Of a stretch of 64,000 nt of DNA, positions 34,113 through 41,746 are shown piece after piece. This stretch comes from Paludibacteraceae bacterium (GTDB lineage: Bacteria; Bacteroidota; Bacteroidia; Bacteroidales; Paludibacteraceae). The notes under the pieces were generated by a model. That model searched no databases and had not been told where the DNA came from. It saw nothing but the letters and a program-made list of their open reading frames with translations. Within the stretch, counting starts at the first letter, position 1, and the number at the start of each line of letters is the position of its first letter. Where the stretch lies: the NCBI GenBank assembly GCA_017451525.1, contig JAFTOD010000005.1, forward strand, positions 62,001 to 126,000, in the 5' to 3' direction. Both the position numbers and the translations under genes were made by a program.

Positions 34113-36680
34113 CTACTTCACCTCCTGCCCCATCACATCGTATGTCTTTCCATCGCGTAGGATGAGGAGTTGACCGTTGCGGAGGAGTTTAGATACATTC
34201 ACCACTTCACCTGATATATTTTCCAAATTGGTTGGCTTTATTGTAATGACTATATTTTCTGACTCTGTGCTACCACAATCCGTTTCAACAACATATTTAA
34301 GTACCACTTGCGAGATACCTGACTTCAATGGTTCACCAGTCAAGATTTGCCAATCGCCATTCTCAAGGATATACCATGTTACCAACGCATTGGGTGCATA
34401 CCATGTATCGGCAGCAATATGTGCCTGTATCTCCGCAGTAGGCATCGTTACGTCAATTGATTCACCTATACTAACAAGAGGCCATATGATTGATTCAGGC
34501 AAAGTTTGTGTATAGATATTCAAGCTTAATTCGTGCAGCACACTATCACACTCCATACCCACGTATGGCTCCGTTGCGGTATATGTACCAGCTTCTGTAA
34601 GCCATTGACCATACCACTCATATGGTAATTCAGTAGAGCAAAGTTTTAGCTCCTCATATTCTGCTGTTGCATCTGGAAGTATAGTCAAATGGAGCATGAG
34701 AATACTATCGCAGCCAGCTGGTGTAGATAGTGTGTCGCTATACGTACCTGATGCGGTATATACATGATTTCTCCAGAGGTATTGATCGCATGCTGTAGCC
34801 ATATGTTCTACCCATTTAGTTTGTTCAACAGCTAATGCTGGTGTCGTTGCAGAGGTTTTATCTGCTCCCTTGGCATTGCTGAGCACCACATTATCTACTG
34901 TGATCATATCACCACAATAATCTACACTCCCTTGTGGCGTGAATACCAACTGGTGCAACTCGCCTTCATGTCCAACGAGGGTAGCATTGGAGATAGAATA
35001 GATGATAATGCGGTAACTATCCTCGTCTAAAGGTGTAACTACAGCATTATGGTTTTGCATACGCGTAGTAGGCTTGAATGCTGCTTGTGCAGTAGTTATG
35101 TCGCTACGCCAATGCACATCGTATTGCACTGCTACAATATCGCTGTAGTTCTCCAACGCTACAGATAGGGTGTATGTGCCGTCTTTGTTGTTTTGTCCAC
35201 TCAGAGCAAGAGTATTTGGTTCAAAGATATGTCCCGAAAGTGCAACTGTTTTTAGTCGGTTGTTAGGGTCATTGGTGTAGAGATTCATCGTGGTAGAGAA
35301 ATCACCCTCTTCGGTGGGTTGATAAGCCACAGTGATAGTAGTGGTTTTGTAATTGGCGATGGTGATTGGCAGTTCTTCTACCACGCGATAGCCTTCTGCT
35401 AAGAAAGTGGCACGCTCTAACACCAATGGCGCACTACCATTATTGCGCACGGAATAAGTGGCATATGCCTCTTCGGTGATAGCATGACTACCAAAAGCGA
35501 TTGAAGCATTGCTACTAATAGCAGGAGCTTTGATAGTTACTTTGCCTTGCGAAGTGGCAGATACCATATTCTCTTCCGTGATATTGCTGAGTACGACATC
35601 AATGGGTTTGAGGTAGTAGGTACCCGATGAGCCGTTGAGCCGTAGTTGGAACGTAGCTACCTCGCCATCGTTAGCATGAAGCGGTTGGTTGCTTATCGAG
35701 TAGAGCATCAGCACCAAGGTGTCGCCATGAATGGTGGACAGAGCTTGATGTCCGTTGCTACGTACTGCATTAGGTTGCAGACTATTCGCCACATACTCCA
35801 ACTGCTTAGGTAGTTTGAAAGCACATTGCATCGCCACTATGGGCTCCATGTTATTCATCGTAAGGGACACGGTCACAATGCTATCAGCAATACCACTAGC
35901 TGTACCTATATGCAGTTCGTTTACAGAGAATGGGTCTGCCACAATAGTGGCTACTTGTTCGCCATTGATAGCGTTAGAAGTGACCATAACTTTGTGATTT
36001 ACGGCTCCGCGCTCTATTGGTGCATACTCAATAGTCACCGCAGCTGTTTGCTGTGCCTCAATAGTGAGGGTAGTTTGCTTGGGTACAAACAATTGATCAG
36101 TGGTGGCGATATTCTCTATCGTGAGAGGTAAGTTACCTACATTTTTGAGTTGCAGGTTCTTGGTGTAGGTCGCACGAATAGGAATATGTCCGTAGTCGAT
36201 TTGCGGATTGACGATTTGCAACTTGGGTGCTTGAATAGTTGCACTACCCGCTTGCACGCTACCTGCAATGGATGTACCTTGTGCGTTACTGAGGACAACG
36301 GTAGGGGTGAGCGTATAGTTAGCTGGCTCGTTGCCTAAGAGTAGGCGGAAGGTTAATAGCTCGCTGGTATCACCTTGCAGAGCATTGAGACTGAGGCTAT
36401 AGACATAAATGCGCAACTCCTGTCCCACTTGTGCTGCGGATAGTTGGTGTCCGTTGCTGCGTGTGGTAGCGAGGGTGGCAGAGCCATTGACATAGCTGAG
36501 GTGTTCACCTAATGGGAGCACCATCTCCAGTGCTGTGATGGCATCTGTATTGTCTAACGACACTACAACCTCTACTTCCGTCTGCGGTGTACCGCTGACG
36601 GAAGAGAGGGTAATGGTATTGCTTGCTATGGCATAAGTACTTATGCACCATGCAAAGCATAGTATCAAAAATTGTTTCAT
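34113..36680 (-). CDS. Secreted protein with three cohesin-like modules and T9SS-like tail
   Basis: 855 residues from ATG 36680. A signal peptide is followed by three cohesin-like beta-sandwiches (about 20-150, 250-385, 485-620), each starting near 'VVSLDNTDAITALEM' or similar and ending VVLSNA/VVLSNI. They alternate with two ASPM-SPD2-Hydin-type Ig domains (about 155-245 and 388-480; ITIEYAP, ITVAYQPTEEGDF). Two CDSxLxLHL-type repeats follow (about 625-720), an Ig-like stretch, and a tail ending LLILRDGKTYDVMGQEVK. The next gene upstream, 17 bp away, encodes a protease with a dockerin, so the pair may assemble through cohesin-dockerin contact. The modules are judged by pattern only; binding is inferred. 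Confidence 0.65.
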   Translation of the reverse strand: MKQFLILCFAWCISTYAIASNTITLSSVSGTPQTEVEVVVSLDNTDAITALEMVLPLGEHLSYVNGSATLATTRSNGHQLSAAQVGQELRIYVYSLSLNALQGDTSELLTFRLLLGNEPANYTLTPTVVLSNAQGTSIAGSVQAGSATIQAPKLQIVNPQIDYGHIPIRATYTKNLQLKNVGNLPLTIENIATTDQLFVPKQTTLTIEAQQTAAVTIEYAPIERGAVNHKVMVTSNAINGEQVATIVADPFSVNELHIGTASGIADSIVTVSLTMNNMEPIVAMQCAFKLPKQLEYVANSLQPNAVRSNGHQALSTIHGDTLVLMLYSISNQPLHANDGEVATFQLRLNGSSGTYYLKPIDVVLSNITEENMVSATSQGKVTIKAPAISSNASIAFGSHAITEEAYATYSVRNNGSAPLVLERATFLAEGYRVVEELPITIANYKTTTITVAYQPTEEGDFSTTMNLYTNDPNNRLKTVALSGHIFEPNTLALSGQNNKDGTYTLSVALENYSDIVAVQYDVHWRSDITTAQAAFKPTTRMQNHNAVVTPLDEDSYRIIIYSISNATLVGHEGELHQLVFTPQGSVDYCGDMITVDNVVLSNAKGADKTSATTPALAVEQTKWVEHMATACDQYLWRNHVYTASGTYSDTLSTPAGCDSILMLHLTILPDATAEYEELKLCSTELPYEWYGQWLTEAGTYTATEPYVGMECDSVLHELSLNIYTQTLPESIIWPLVSIGESIDVTMPTAEIQAHIAADTWYAPNALVTWYILENGDWQILTGEPLKSGISQVVLKYVVETDCGSTESENIVITIKPTNLENISGEVVNVSKLLRNGQLLILRDGKTYDVMGQEVK

Positions 36681-36697
36681 AACCAAACAAGTTGTGG

Positions 36698-39600
36698 TTA
36701 GTTCACCTTAACAAGTTTGCTACTTTGCATCTTTTTGCCATCCACGTAGAGGGTCACGAAGTACACGCCCTCTGTCAATGCACTTGGTTGCCAAGTGTAG
36801 GTGTATTCGCCGAAGGTGTTGGTGGTAGTGTACAAATCTACTACCAGACCTGCGATGTTGGTGAAGACGAAGCGGATATTGTGCGCACCTGTTTGTCCTA
36901 CCACGTATGGGATATTCACTTGGGTAGTGAATGGGTTAGGATTTGGTAAACGCATTTGCATTGCCTCTACGGATGAGAGGTCAGTAGCCGTCTTATGGAT
37001 TGCAGGTACATTTTGCCCTTGGGTGTTGCTGAGAATGATTTGCTCAAGAGCAGCATTGCCTACATATAGCAAAGCATGTTTGCCTACACCGAGGGTTTTA
37101 CCACTCATGGAGTACGCCATGAAGTTGAGGTTCTCTGCGGTGCTCCAAGTTATTTGCTCAAAGCCGTTGAGTGCCTCCAGTGCGGAGATTTCTGCTTCTG
37201 CGTCAAAGGAGAATTGCACACCACCGAGTACGACTGGTGTTTCTACATAAAGGATACCATCCTCGATGCTATAGGTGGCGGTGTTGTCGTCTGAGAAGCC
37301 AAGTGAAGAAGCCGCAGGGTTGCTGATGATATTGACTGTACCTACGATGTCGAGGATATTCACTACTTGGTCGGCATTCACATCCGCTGCCTCGAAGATA
37401 AATGGCTGAGGATTATTGCCTGTGAGGTATGCGACCTCGGTCACTATATCGGCTACGTCCACGTTCATGCTACCATTGGCATCACCCTTTTGTGCGGTTA
37501 ATGGGGTAGCTGCGACTGGGTTGGAGAGAGAATAAGAAGTGAGGGCGGTAGTGAGTTGCTTGATGTAATAGTAATAGGTCTTTCCTGGAACTACATCGTA
37601 ATCCACGAAAGCATTATCTTGTGCGTCAATCACTGATTGGTTAATGCAAAGGGTATCAATTCTCCAACCAGCTTCTACGAATGCACCAAGTTTACTATCG
37701 TAATATCTATCCCATTTGATAGTATCATCTGTCCAACGATAGATGTTATAGCCGAGAAGGTCTTCAAAGTCTTCTTCGTCGGTTTGCCAAGTGAGAGCGA
37801 CTTTACCAAGTCCTGCTTCTGCCATCAAGCCCGTACTGAGCGAACCCGCAGCAGATACTTGCACATTAAAGCGCATATTCTCTTCGGGTATCTCGAAATG
37901 CTCATCATCTTCTGCGCCATAGACATAGATGCGATTCAGACCATCGGAAGCGGTTTTACCTGTAATGGTGAGGTAGGCTGTGTAGATGGTGCTATCGGCA
38001 GACCAACTGCCGTCTTCTGCAATGGCGTTTTGCGTATAAGGCGAGCGTACTCCCATAGAGATATGAGGAGTAACAGAAGTATCCATTGGACGGTTGAAAT
38101 ATACCTCGAATTTGTGTTTGCCTACACCGAGTGGAGGTAATAGTTCAAATTCATCTTGCGCATCGTAGCCATTAACTACCACTTTCCAAACGATACCGTG
38201 GGCATCAGGATTGGGGCGAATAAGGCGAGTGGATAAATCATAATAACAAACACTTACTCCTTTCTCTATATCCCAAAGACCTTCACGAATAATGTCTTCA
38301 CGATTACTTCCCCAATATTGAGGTGCATCTACAACTATAGGTGTTGAACTTCCAGATTGAAAATTTTCCAAAGTCTTACTTTTGGAATTTACATTCCCAT
38401 AAACGTTATTATTATTTCCTCCACGTCTAACTAGTTGTTCAGAAAGTCCTGCTGAACACCAAGAATCCTGATAGTGTTGGTAGTGGTGGTTATTATTTAT
38501 TATATTACTATTACATATATTACATTTCATCCCTTGTTGAATTGCGTAGACTAGATAAATATAATGATTAGCATACATATTACAACCTTTAATTGTAATT
38601 GTAGCTGCAGTATTCGTATTCAACAGATAGGAGGTGTTGCTAGCCCCCGTTTCTATAATTATACTATTTTCAAGATTTAGTTGCGTACTTGTTCCTTCTA
38701 CTCGAATGAGTTGAGATTTTGAAACTAATTTATCAAATATACAGTATTGTAATGTATCTTCACTAGCAAATGTAAAGCCATTCATAGTACCCAACGCTAA
38801 ATCTGCTTTCGTAAACACAATCATGCGATCTGGAGTGCCTTGTGCAATAAAATGAGAACCTTTGGCAGTAGATAAACCTGTATCATCTTTAAACTTCAAA
38901 ACGGTACCTGGTTTCAATGTGAGTGTAACACCTTCAGGTACAGCGATTGGTTTGGTTACAATGTAATGCACGCCAGGATAAAGAGTTAAATCCTCTGTAA
39001 TCATTCCACCAATCTCTACGCCATTTTCGGCGGTAAGAATAACTTCTTGCTCCAATGTATCTTCCATATTATCACAAATCGCTTTGAGTACCATAGAGAT
39101 ATGGCGACCATCTATTACATTCTTATCTACGACAAAGCAGATAGGATTCGCTGATTTATTCTTTGCATAACTGCTGAGTGGCATGCCGAAGTCCACCTTT
39201 TGCTCCAAGAACTTCACGATGGTATCGTTTTCCGTTTCTGCCAACTCCATCCACACCTTAATATTCTCTGCTTGTCCCCATTCGTTGCGCAACACAGGGT
39301 AGATAGCAATGGTCTCGCCTGCATCCGCACGACCATCATTATCACCGAGCGAGTCGGTGAGGTAGTAGGTTACGAGTGAAAGCGTAGGTTTGCGGTCGGT
39401 ATCGGTGATGTCGTATGCCGCTTTCATATCTATATTACCCGTACCGTTGGTGCGGGTATGGATAAGATCGCCAAAGAGAATCTCCCAACTATCGTATTCT
39501 TTATGCATCAACAGACGGGAAATAGCACCTGCTGCTAATGGACATGCCATAGAGGTACCATTCATTGCGCGGTATTGACCTTTAGGGAAAGTACTTACGA

Positions 39601-40903
39601 CGCTTTGACCTGGTGCACGGAGTTCGTAGTTATAGAGTTGTGTTTCACTGCTATATTCTGAGTAGGTAGGTCCATCATCATCAAAGTTACTAAAGCTTGC
39701 CAAGTTGCCTTGCTTGTCCGCTGCTGCCTCTACACCCAATACAAATTGGAAGGCAGCAGGGAACATAGGGGCATTCATATTGTGCTTGTTGATAGGGCAC
39801 ATGTGTTGGTTAATACACTTAAAGTCATTTCCCGCAGCAGCGACAATCACTGCTGTAGCGTATGCTTTGCCGAGGGCTTGCTCTTCGGCGAGGGAGTAGC
39901 CATAGCCACCCAAGCTCATACTGATGACATCTGCGCCATTAGCTGCGGCGTAGTCGATACCCTTGATGATAGTAGCCACATCGCCCGTACCGTCGCTTTG
40001 CATTACGGTGATAGGCATAATCAGCGCGTCTGGGTTAGCTCCTGTGATACCAATACCGTTGTGACCGACTGCAGCTGCGATACCTGCGCAATGGGTGCCG
40101 TGACCGTTGAAGTCAGCCATGCCACCCGTTTGATTTACAAAGTCATAGCCATGGATATCGTCCACAATGCCGTTGCCGTCATCGTCTTTGCCTGCAACGC
40201 CATTTTTCTCTTTCTCGTTTACCCATAGGTTGTCTTTGAGGTCAGGGTGCTCGCAGTCCACACCTGTATCGATGATGGCAATCACAGGGCGTTTGGTGCT
40301 AACTAATAGCTTATTCCAAATGCTTGGCAGGCCAATAGCCGCTGGTCCCCATTGTTGGGTATAAAGGGGTTCTTTGTCGTACTTATCTGCGTTTATATCA
40401 ACAATATTGGTAGCGAGGGTATATACCATGTAGTTAGGTTCGGCAAACTCCACTTCTTCGAGAGCTTGCAGTTGCTCTACTACTTGGTGCACGGTGCGCA
40501 TCTTGCCTGCATTGCTCATTGGGGCAGCCACTTGCTCGCTGAAACGAATGAGATAGAGTTTGCTGAGGTTGTGGTCTTGCACTTCTGTGCCATTGTATGC
40601 ACGCATGCGGCGTGGCGCTTTGCGCGCACCTACATTAGGCATGAGTGCTTCTACTTCCTCTACGCCGAGTTCTGCAAAGAGGGCATCTACTTGACTAATG
40701 CTGGCAGTTTGGAACTTGCCTTGGACATTCTTGCGCATCTGCACTGCGCCATCGGCTTTGAACTTAACAATCACTTCGCCTTCGCGATAGGCTTGTTGAT
40801 TCCATCGGTCAATCTTCACAACCTCATCTTGGTTGTTGTTGCTTTGTGCCATCAGCGTGATAGTGCACGCCATGAGAAGCACCAGAGAGAAAAACTTTTT
40901 CAT
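36698..40903 (-). CDS. Subtilisin-like serine protease with dockerin and T9SS type A sorting domain
   Basis: 1401 residues. Signal peptide, propeptide region with VIVKF, then an S8 peptidase domain with an intact triad: D212 (AIIDTGVD), H268 (NGHGTHCAG), S451 (NGTSMACP). A long beta-helix/Ig-rich middle follows, a fibronectin-like region, then a dockerin (about 1139-1193) with two calcium loops (GDANGSMNVDVADIV; ADVNADQVVNILDIV). Next come a cohesin-like sandwich (about 1205-1300) and a classical T9SS type A domain (about 1318-1401, PNPFTTQVNIPY... ending GVYFVTL...KLVKVN). It should be exported through the T9SS and stay at the surface. It forms an operon with 34113-36680 and lies downstream of leader RNA copy 2. 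Confidence 0.88.
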   Translation of the reverse strand: MKKFFSLVLLMACTITLMAQSNNNQDEVVKIDRWNQQAYREGEVIVKFKADGAVQMRKNVQGKFQTASISQVDALFAELGVEEVEALMPNVGARKAPRRMRAYNGTEVQDHNLSKLYLIRFSEQVAAPMSNAGKMRTVHQVVEQLQALEEVEFAEPNYMVYTLATNIVDINADKYDKEPLYTQQWGPAAIGLPSIWNKLLVSTKRPVIAIIDTGVDCEHPDLKDNLWVNEKEKNGVAGKDDDGNGIVDDIHGYDFVNQTGGMADFNGHGTHCAGIAAAVGHNGIGITGANPDALIMPITVMQSDGTGDVATIIKGIDYAAANGADVISMSLGGYGYSLAEEQALGKAYATAVIVAAAGNDFKCINQHMCPINKHNMNAPMFPAAFQFVLGVEAAADKQGNLASFSNFDDDGPTYSEYSSETQLYNYELRAPGQSVVSTFPKGQYRAMNGTSMACPLAAGAISRLLMHKEYDSWEILFGDLIHTRTNGTGNIDMKAAYDITDTDRKPTLSLVTYYLTDSLGDNDGRADAGETIAIYPVLRNEWGQAENIKVWMELAETENDTIVKFLEQKVDFGMPLSSYAKNKSANPICFVVDKNVIDGRHISMVLKAICDNMEDTLEQEVILTAENGVEIGGMITEDLTLYPGVHYIVTKPIAVPEGVTLTLKPGTVLKFKDDTGLSTAKGSHFIAQGTPDRMIVFTKADLALGTMNGFTFASEDTLQYCIFDKLVSKSQLIRVEGTSTQLNLENSIIIETGASNTSYLLNTNTAATITIKGCNMYANHYIYLVYAIQQGMKCNICNSNIINNNHHYQHYQDSWCSAGLSEQLVRRGGNNNNVYGNVNSKSKTLENFQSGSSTPIVVDAPQYWGSNREDIIREGLWDIEKGVSVCYYDLSTRLIRPNPDAHGIVWKVVVNGYDAQDEFELLPPLGVGKHKFEVYFNRPMDTSVTPHISMGVRSPYTQNAIAEDGSWSADSTIYTAYLTITGKTASDGLNRIYVYGAEDDEHFEIPEENMRFNVQVSAAGSLSTGLMAEAGLGKVALTWQTDEEDFEDLLGYNIYRWTDDTIKWDRYYDSKLGAFVEAGWRIDTLCINQSVIDAQDNAFVDYDVVPGKTYYYYIKQLTTALTSYSLSNPVAATPLTAQKGDANGSMNVDVADIVTEVAYLTGNNPQPFIFEAADVNADQVVNILDIVGTVNIISNPAASSLGFSDDNTATYSIEDGILYVETPVVLGGVQFSFDAEAEISALEALNGFEQITWSTAENLNFMAYSMSGKTLGVGKHALLYVGNAALEQIILSNTQGQNVPAIHKTATDLSSVEAMQMRLPNPNPFTTQVNIPYVVGQTGAHNIRFVFTNIAGLVVDLYTTTNTFGEYTYTWQPSALTEGVYFVTLYVDGKKMQSSKLVKVN

Positions 40904-41000
40904 AATGTTGTATGTTTAATTGTTAGTTATTGGTCAAATAGGAGTTCTATAGTACAACAAAAGCGTTTATCTGCGATTGTGTTCCGCATTTTTGTACAAC

Positions 41001-41301
41001 AAAAAAGCGGGACTGCACTGTTGCTGTTCCGCTTCTCAAGGCTCTGGTATCGCCTGTAAACCCGAACAAGCAACACCGAAGCCCACGCCGATATGTACGC
41101 ACGCGCACACGTACTTAATTATACCATGTGCACTACTATAAGGATATACATACCCCGAGGACATCAAAATGCTGCAATGTGTTGGATTTACGTTGAATTT
41201 ACCAGATTCTGAGAAGCCAAGCACAAAGCGCTTTTAACGCCTTTATTATGTCTGCAATTACCCCACCCAAAAGACATAATCCCAAGGCGTGAGCTAATTA
41301 C
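41001..41301 (-). ncRNA. Structured leader/small RNA, copy 2 (diverged)
   Basis: Predicted transcript from the promoter at 41307-41337 to an intrinsic terminator (GTTCCGCT 41026-41033 with AGCGGGAC 41006-41013, one mismatch, then six T on the minus strand). It is about 300 nt. It shares with copies 1 and 3, in the same order, TTGCAGACATA, the small hairpin GAAT...ATTC, GTATGTATATCC and TCGGCGTGGGC followed by TTGCTTG. The 5' hairpin is different in sequence but long (ATTATGTC/GACATAAT plus CGCCTT/AAGGCG). The protease gene starts about 100 nt after the terminator, so expression of that gene needs read-through or another promoter. Confidence 0.5.
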
Positions 41302-41306
41302 GGTTG

Positions 41307-41337
41307 CAAAGTTACAACATTTTTTTGAAACCTGCAA
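41307..41337 (-). promoter_or_regulatory. Promoter of leader RNA copy 2
   Basis: Minus strand TTG (41337-41335), 20-nt spacer, TAACTTTG (41314-41307). Confidence 0.65.
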
Positions 41338-41349
41338 GTATATACATAC

Positions 41350-41616
41350 AAAAATCGTCATTTATGTCCCAAAACATAAATGACGATAAGGAAACATGAA
41401 TACTTTTGTTATAAATTATAAATCGGACAATAAGAAAGCCATATATAGAGGGAGAGTCAGCATAGCGCATTACAAAATCCATCCCAAAACCACTTTCTTT
41501 TTGATTATATATCACTTACATTATATCCACGCACTTTTCCAAGTGACTTTTTGGACAATCTTCACACTTTTCCAAACGACTTTTTACATAATCCTCACAC
41601 TTTTCCGAACGACTTT
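41350..41616 (-). ncRNA. Candidate small RNA with three 33-nt repeats at its 5' end
   Basis: A complete transcription unit: promoter 41623-41653, then three 33-bp repeats, then about 150 nt of AT-rich sequence, ending in a 13-bp terminator stem (41354-41366 with 41375-41387) followed by five T on the minus strand. Possible short frames cross the terminator or are interrupted by stops, so I favour a non-coding product of about 265 nt, though a small peptide is not excluded. It lies directly upstream of leader RNA copy 2. Confidence 0.45.
41532..41613. repeat. Three direct repeats with 33-bp period
   Basis: CACTTTTCC recurs at 41532, 41565 and 41598, each followed by (A/G)A(A/G)(C/T)GACTTT. 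About 22 bp of each unit is conserved and about 11 bp varies. Too few units and no cas genes for a CRISPR array. Confidence 0.8.
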
Positions 41617-41622
41617 GCGCTG

Positions 41623-41653
41623 CAAAGGTACAAAAAAAAATGTATATGTGCAA
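41623..41653 (-). promoter_or_regulatory. Promoter of the repeat-containing small RNA
   Basis: Minus strand TTG (41653-41651), 20-nt spacer, TACCTTTG (41630-41623). Confidence 0.65.
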
Positions 41654-41687
41654 GAAAAGTTTACTTTTATTGCAACATGATAAATAA

Positions 41688-41723
41688 AATCGTCATTTAT
41701 GCCTAAAAACATAAATGACGATT
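41688..41723 (-). terminator. Terminator behind parC, near-copy of the hairpin at 41354-41387
   Basis: 14-bp arms (41688-41701 with 41710-41723), 8-nt loop, T-rich on the minus strand. The arms contain the same sequence (ATCGTCATTTATG) as the hairpin 340 bp to the left, so one is a copy of the other. Confidence 0.75.
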
Positions 41724-41746
41724 AACTATCATCAATAGGATATTCC

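Noticed and set aside
41312..41515. 67-codon ORF on the minus strand
   Set aside because: It runs through the predicted terminator hairpin and has no recognisable features; kept only as a possibility within the small RNA entry.
41532..41613. CRISPR-like repeats
   Set aside because: Only three units, variable part of 11 bp, and no cas genes in the window.
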